A DNA stretch of 16,565 nucleotides from Gemmatimonadota bacterium (GTDB lineage: Bacteria; Gemmatimonadota; Gemmatimonadetes; Longimicrobiales; RSA9), in the NCBI GenBank assembly GCA_019689775.1, contig JADGGV010000036.1, positions 1 to 16,565 of the forward strand, read 5' to 3'. Shown here one piece after another: positions 15,372 through 16,565 of the stretch. The number at the start of each line of letters is the position of its first letter. Positions within the stretch are counted from its first letter, which is position 1. The position numbers and the translations under genes are program-made. The notes under the pieces were generated by a model that saw only the letters and a list, made by a program, of their open reading frames with translations, was not told the DNA's origin and searched no databases.

Positions 15372-15516
15372 CCACCAGCATGATCGGGATATCGTCGCGG
15401 ACCTCGTAGCGGAGGCGGCAGTGGAGGCAGACCAGCTCGTTCTCCTGCGGTCGATACTCCAGCTCGCCCTTGCACTTGGGGCAGACCAGGATCTCCAGCA
15501 GTTGCGGGTCCAGCAT
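15352..15516 (-). CDS. Trm112/YcaR (UPF0434) family small zinc-ribbon protein
   Basis: This 54-residue protein begins LDPQLLEILVCPKCKG and ends with the conserved YEVRDDIPIMLVDEA segment, the full pattern of the Trm112-like YcaR family. Cysteines C12/C15 and C30/C33 would bind zinc. In eukaryotes and archaea Trm112 activates RNA and protein methyltransferases. In most bacteria the small relative has no proven role, although it is often near envelope or lipid A genes. I chose ATG 15516 because it begins at the conserved N-terminus and has AGGAG eight bases upstream. The frame extends 14 codons further without support. It lies 74 bases after era and overlaps the following exported-protein gene by 20 bases. 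Confidence 0.88.
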   Translation of the reverse strand: MLDPQLLEILVCPKCKGELEYRPQENELVCLHCRLRYEVRDDIPIMLVDEAKPL

Positions 15517-15559
15517 CGCGCGCACTCCTGATTTGATGGGATCGGTTCGTCCGACCACC

Positions 15560-15577
15560 GGGCGGCGGGCGCCGCCC
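15560..15577 (-). terminator. GC-only hairpin downstream of era
   Basis: A seven-base stem (GGGCGGC/GCCGCCC) with a four-base loop lies 14 bases after the era stop. It lacks a T-run, so terminator function is uncertain. It could also protect the era transcript end or be chance in GC-rich DNA. Confidence 0.25.
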
Positions 15578-15590
15578 CGATGCCGCGGCC

Positions 15591-16514
15591 CTACTCCTCG
15601 GGCACGGCGTACCCGAGGTACTCCAGCGCGCTCCGCTTACGGCGCCAGCCGGGGAGCACCTTCACCCAGAGGTCGAGGTAGACCCGGGTTCCGAGGAAGC
15701 TCTCGATCTTCGCCCGCGCGGCCTGGCCGAGCCGCTTGATGCCGGCGCCGCCGCGGCCGAGCAAGATCGGCTTTTGGGACTCCCGCTCCACAAAGATCGT
15801 CGCCCGGACGTAGACCGGGTCCGCCGCCTCCCGGAACTCCTCGACCTTCACGACGGTCGCGTAGGGGATCTCCTCCTCGTACAGCTCGAAGACCGCCTCG
15901 CGCACGAACTCCGCCACGAAGAACCGCACGGGCTGCACGGCCACGTCGTCGGCGGGGTAGAGGAACGGAGATGCGGGCAACGCCGCCGCAAGCGCGTCCC
16001 TCAGCTCCGGCACACCCTCACCGGTCCGCGCCGACACGCGCCGGGCCGGCCGCCCCAACACCTCCTCGCTCCAGCGCTCCAGCCGCTCCACGTCCGCGGG
16101 CCCGGCCACGTCCACCTTGTTGATCGCCACGAACAGCGCATCGGCGCGAGCCTGGAGAAGACGCACGGAGTCCTCGGGGGGGAGCTCCTCCGGGCGAAGA
16201 GGGTCGAGCAGCAGGAGCACCAGGTCCGCCTCCCGGGCCGCCGTCGTCGCCGCCTCCAGCATCGAGCGTTGCAGCAGATAGGACGGTTCGAGCAGGCCGG
16301 GCGTGTCGACGAAGACCATCTGCGTGGCGTCGTCCGTGAAGATCCCGACGACCCGCTCCCGCGTGGTCTGCGCCCGGGGCGTGACGATGCTGAGGACCTC
16401 TCCGGTGAGCGCGTTCAGCAGGGAGGATTTGCCGACGTTCGGACGCCCGACCAGCGCCACGTCGCCCGCCCGAGTCCCGGCACCCTCCCCCGGCTGGGCC
16501 TGATCTGGCGTCAT
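15591..16514 (-). CDS. era: Era, ribosome-assembly GTPase
   Basis: Era is an essential GTPase that binds the 3' end of 16S rRNA during small-subunit assembly at the membrane. The 307-residue product carries all G motifs: G1 GRPNVGKS (23-30), G2 in PRAQTTRERVVG (46-57), G3 DTPG (70-73), G4 NKVD (132-135) and G5 SARTGEGV (about 159-166). The C-terminal KH domain has the RNA-binding loop GRGGAGIKRLG, followed by the family ending DLWVKVLPGWRRK. Length is normal. ATG 16514 leaves 17 residues before the first strand, and no Shine-Dalgarno precedes it. Promoter-like boxes lie directly upstream, so the mRNA may be leaderless. The upstream gene is outside the window. Confidence 0.95.
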   Translation of the reverse strand: MTPDQAQPGEGAGTRAGDVALVGRPNVGKSSLLNALTGEVLSIVTPRAQTTRERVVGIFTDDATQMVFVDTPGLLEPSYLLQRSMLEAATTAAREADLVLLLLDPLRPEELPPEDSVRLLQARADALFVAINKVDVAGPADVERLERWSEEVLGRPARRVSARTGEGVPELRDALAAALPASPFLYPADDVAVQPVRFFVAEFVREAVFELYEEEIPYATVVKVEEFREAADPVYVRATIFVERESQKPILLGRGGAGIKRLGQAARAKIESFLGTRVYLDLWVKVLPGWRRKRSALEYLGYAVPEE

Positions 16515-16520
16515 GGGCGG

Positions 16521-16549
16521 AATTTAGGCGCAGCCCGCGCCGATGAAAA
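16521..16549 (-). promoter_or_regulatory. Candidate era promoter, possibly giving a leaderless mRNA
   Basis: On the minus strand TTTTCA (16549-16544) is spaced 17 bases from TAAATT (16526-16521), each with four of six consensus matches. This AT-rich patch stands out in GC-rich surroundings. The -10 ends six bases before the ATG, so transcription would begin at or next to the start codon. Confidence 0.4.
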
Positions 16550-16565
16550 GGGACCGGGGGGAGGC

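Overview
This window is a compact stretch of a very GC-rich bacterial chromosome. All fifteen genes I can support lie on the minus strand, so transcription runs from the right end of the window to the left. The gene content describes a diderm with an LPS-type outer membrane (lpxD, bamA, skp/ompH and a Lol-type lipoprotein exporter). It also carries the McsA-McsB-ClpC arginine-phosphorylation and proteolysis module, best known from Bacillota. That combination, the base composition and the A/P-rich secreted proteins point to Gemmatimonadota or a neighbouring high-GC diderm phylum. This assignment is inference from gene content; no rRNA or other phylogenetic marker was compared.

In transcription order (right to left), era is a ribosome-assembly GTPase with a promoter so close to its start that the mRNA may be leaderless. 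A 54-aa Trm112/YcaR-type zinc-ribbon protein and a 320-aa exported protein of unknown function follow. A likely promoter with a perfect TTGACA -35 box overlaps the end of that unknown gene. It drives a degenerate receiver-GGDEF protein that is stop/start coupled to a small MJ0042-type zinc-ribbon protein.

Next comes prfB, encoding release factor 2. It is split by the classical autoregulatory +1 frameshift (CTT TGA C after an SD-like GGAGG) and has its own probable promoter and a strong leader hairpin. It is followed by lysS, a lolC/E-type permease and lolD. The mcsA, mcsB and clpC genes come next, and the window ends with bamA, skp and a truncated lpxD.

From prfB leftward no gap between genes exceeds about 45 bases. 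Several junctions are ATGA/GTGA overlaps (lysS-lolC/E, clpC-bamA) or gaps of 2-3 bases (lolD-mcsA, mcsA-mcsB). The layout suggests one long transcriptional unit. It joins translation (RF2, LysRS), lipoprotein sorting (Lol), protein quality control (McsAB-ClpC), outer-membrane protein insertion (Skp-BamA) and lipid A synthesis (LpxD).

I saw no tRNA or rRNA genes, CRISPR arrays, insertion sequences or other mobile elements. No gene-free stretch exceeds 300 bases; the longest is the prfB leader at about 125 bases. I did not find a wholly new system. The points most worth following are the McsAB-ClpC module embedded in an envelope-biogenesis operon without CtsR, the altered phosphoarginine-sensing motif of McsB, the phosphorylation-dead receiver-GGDEF protein coupled to a zinc-ribbon protein, and the unknown exported protein.
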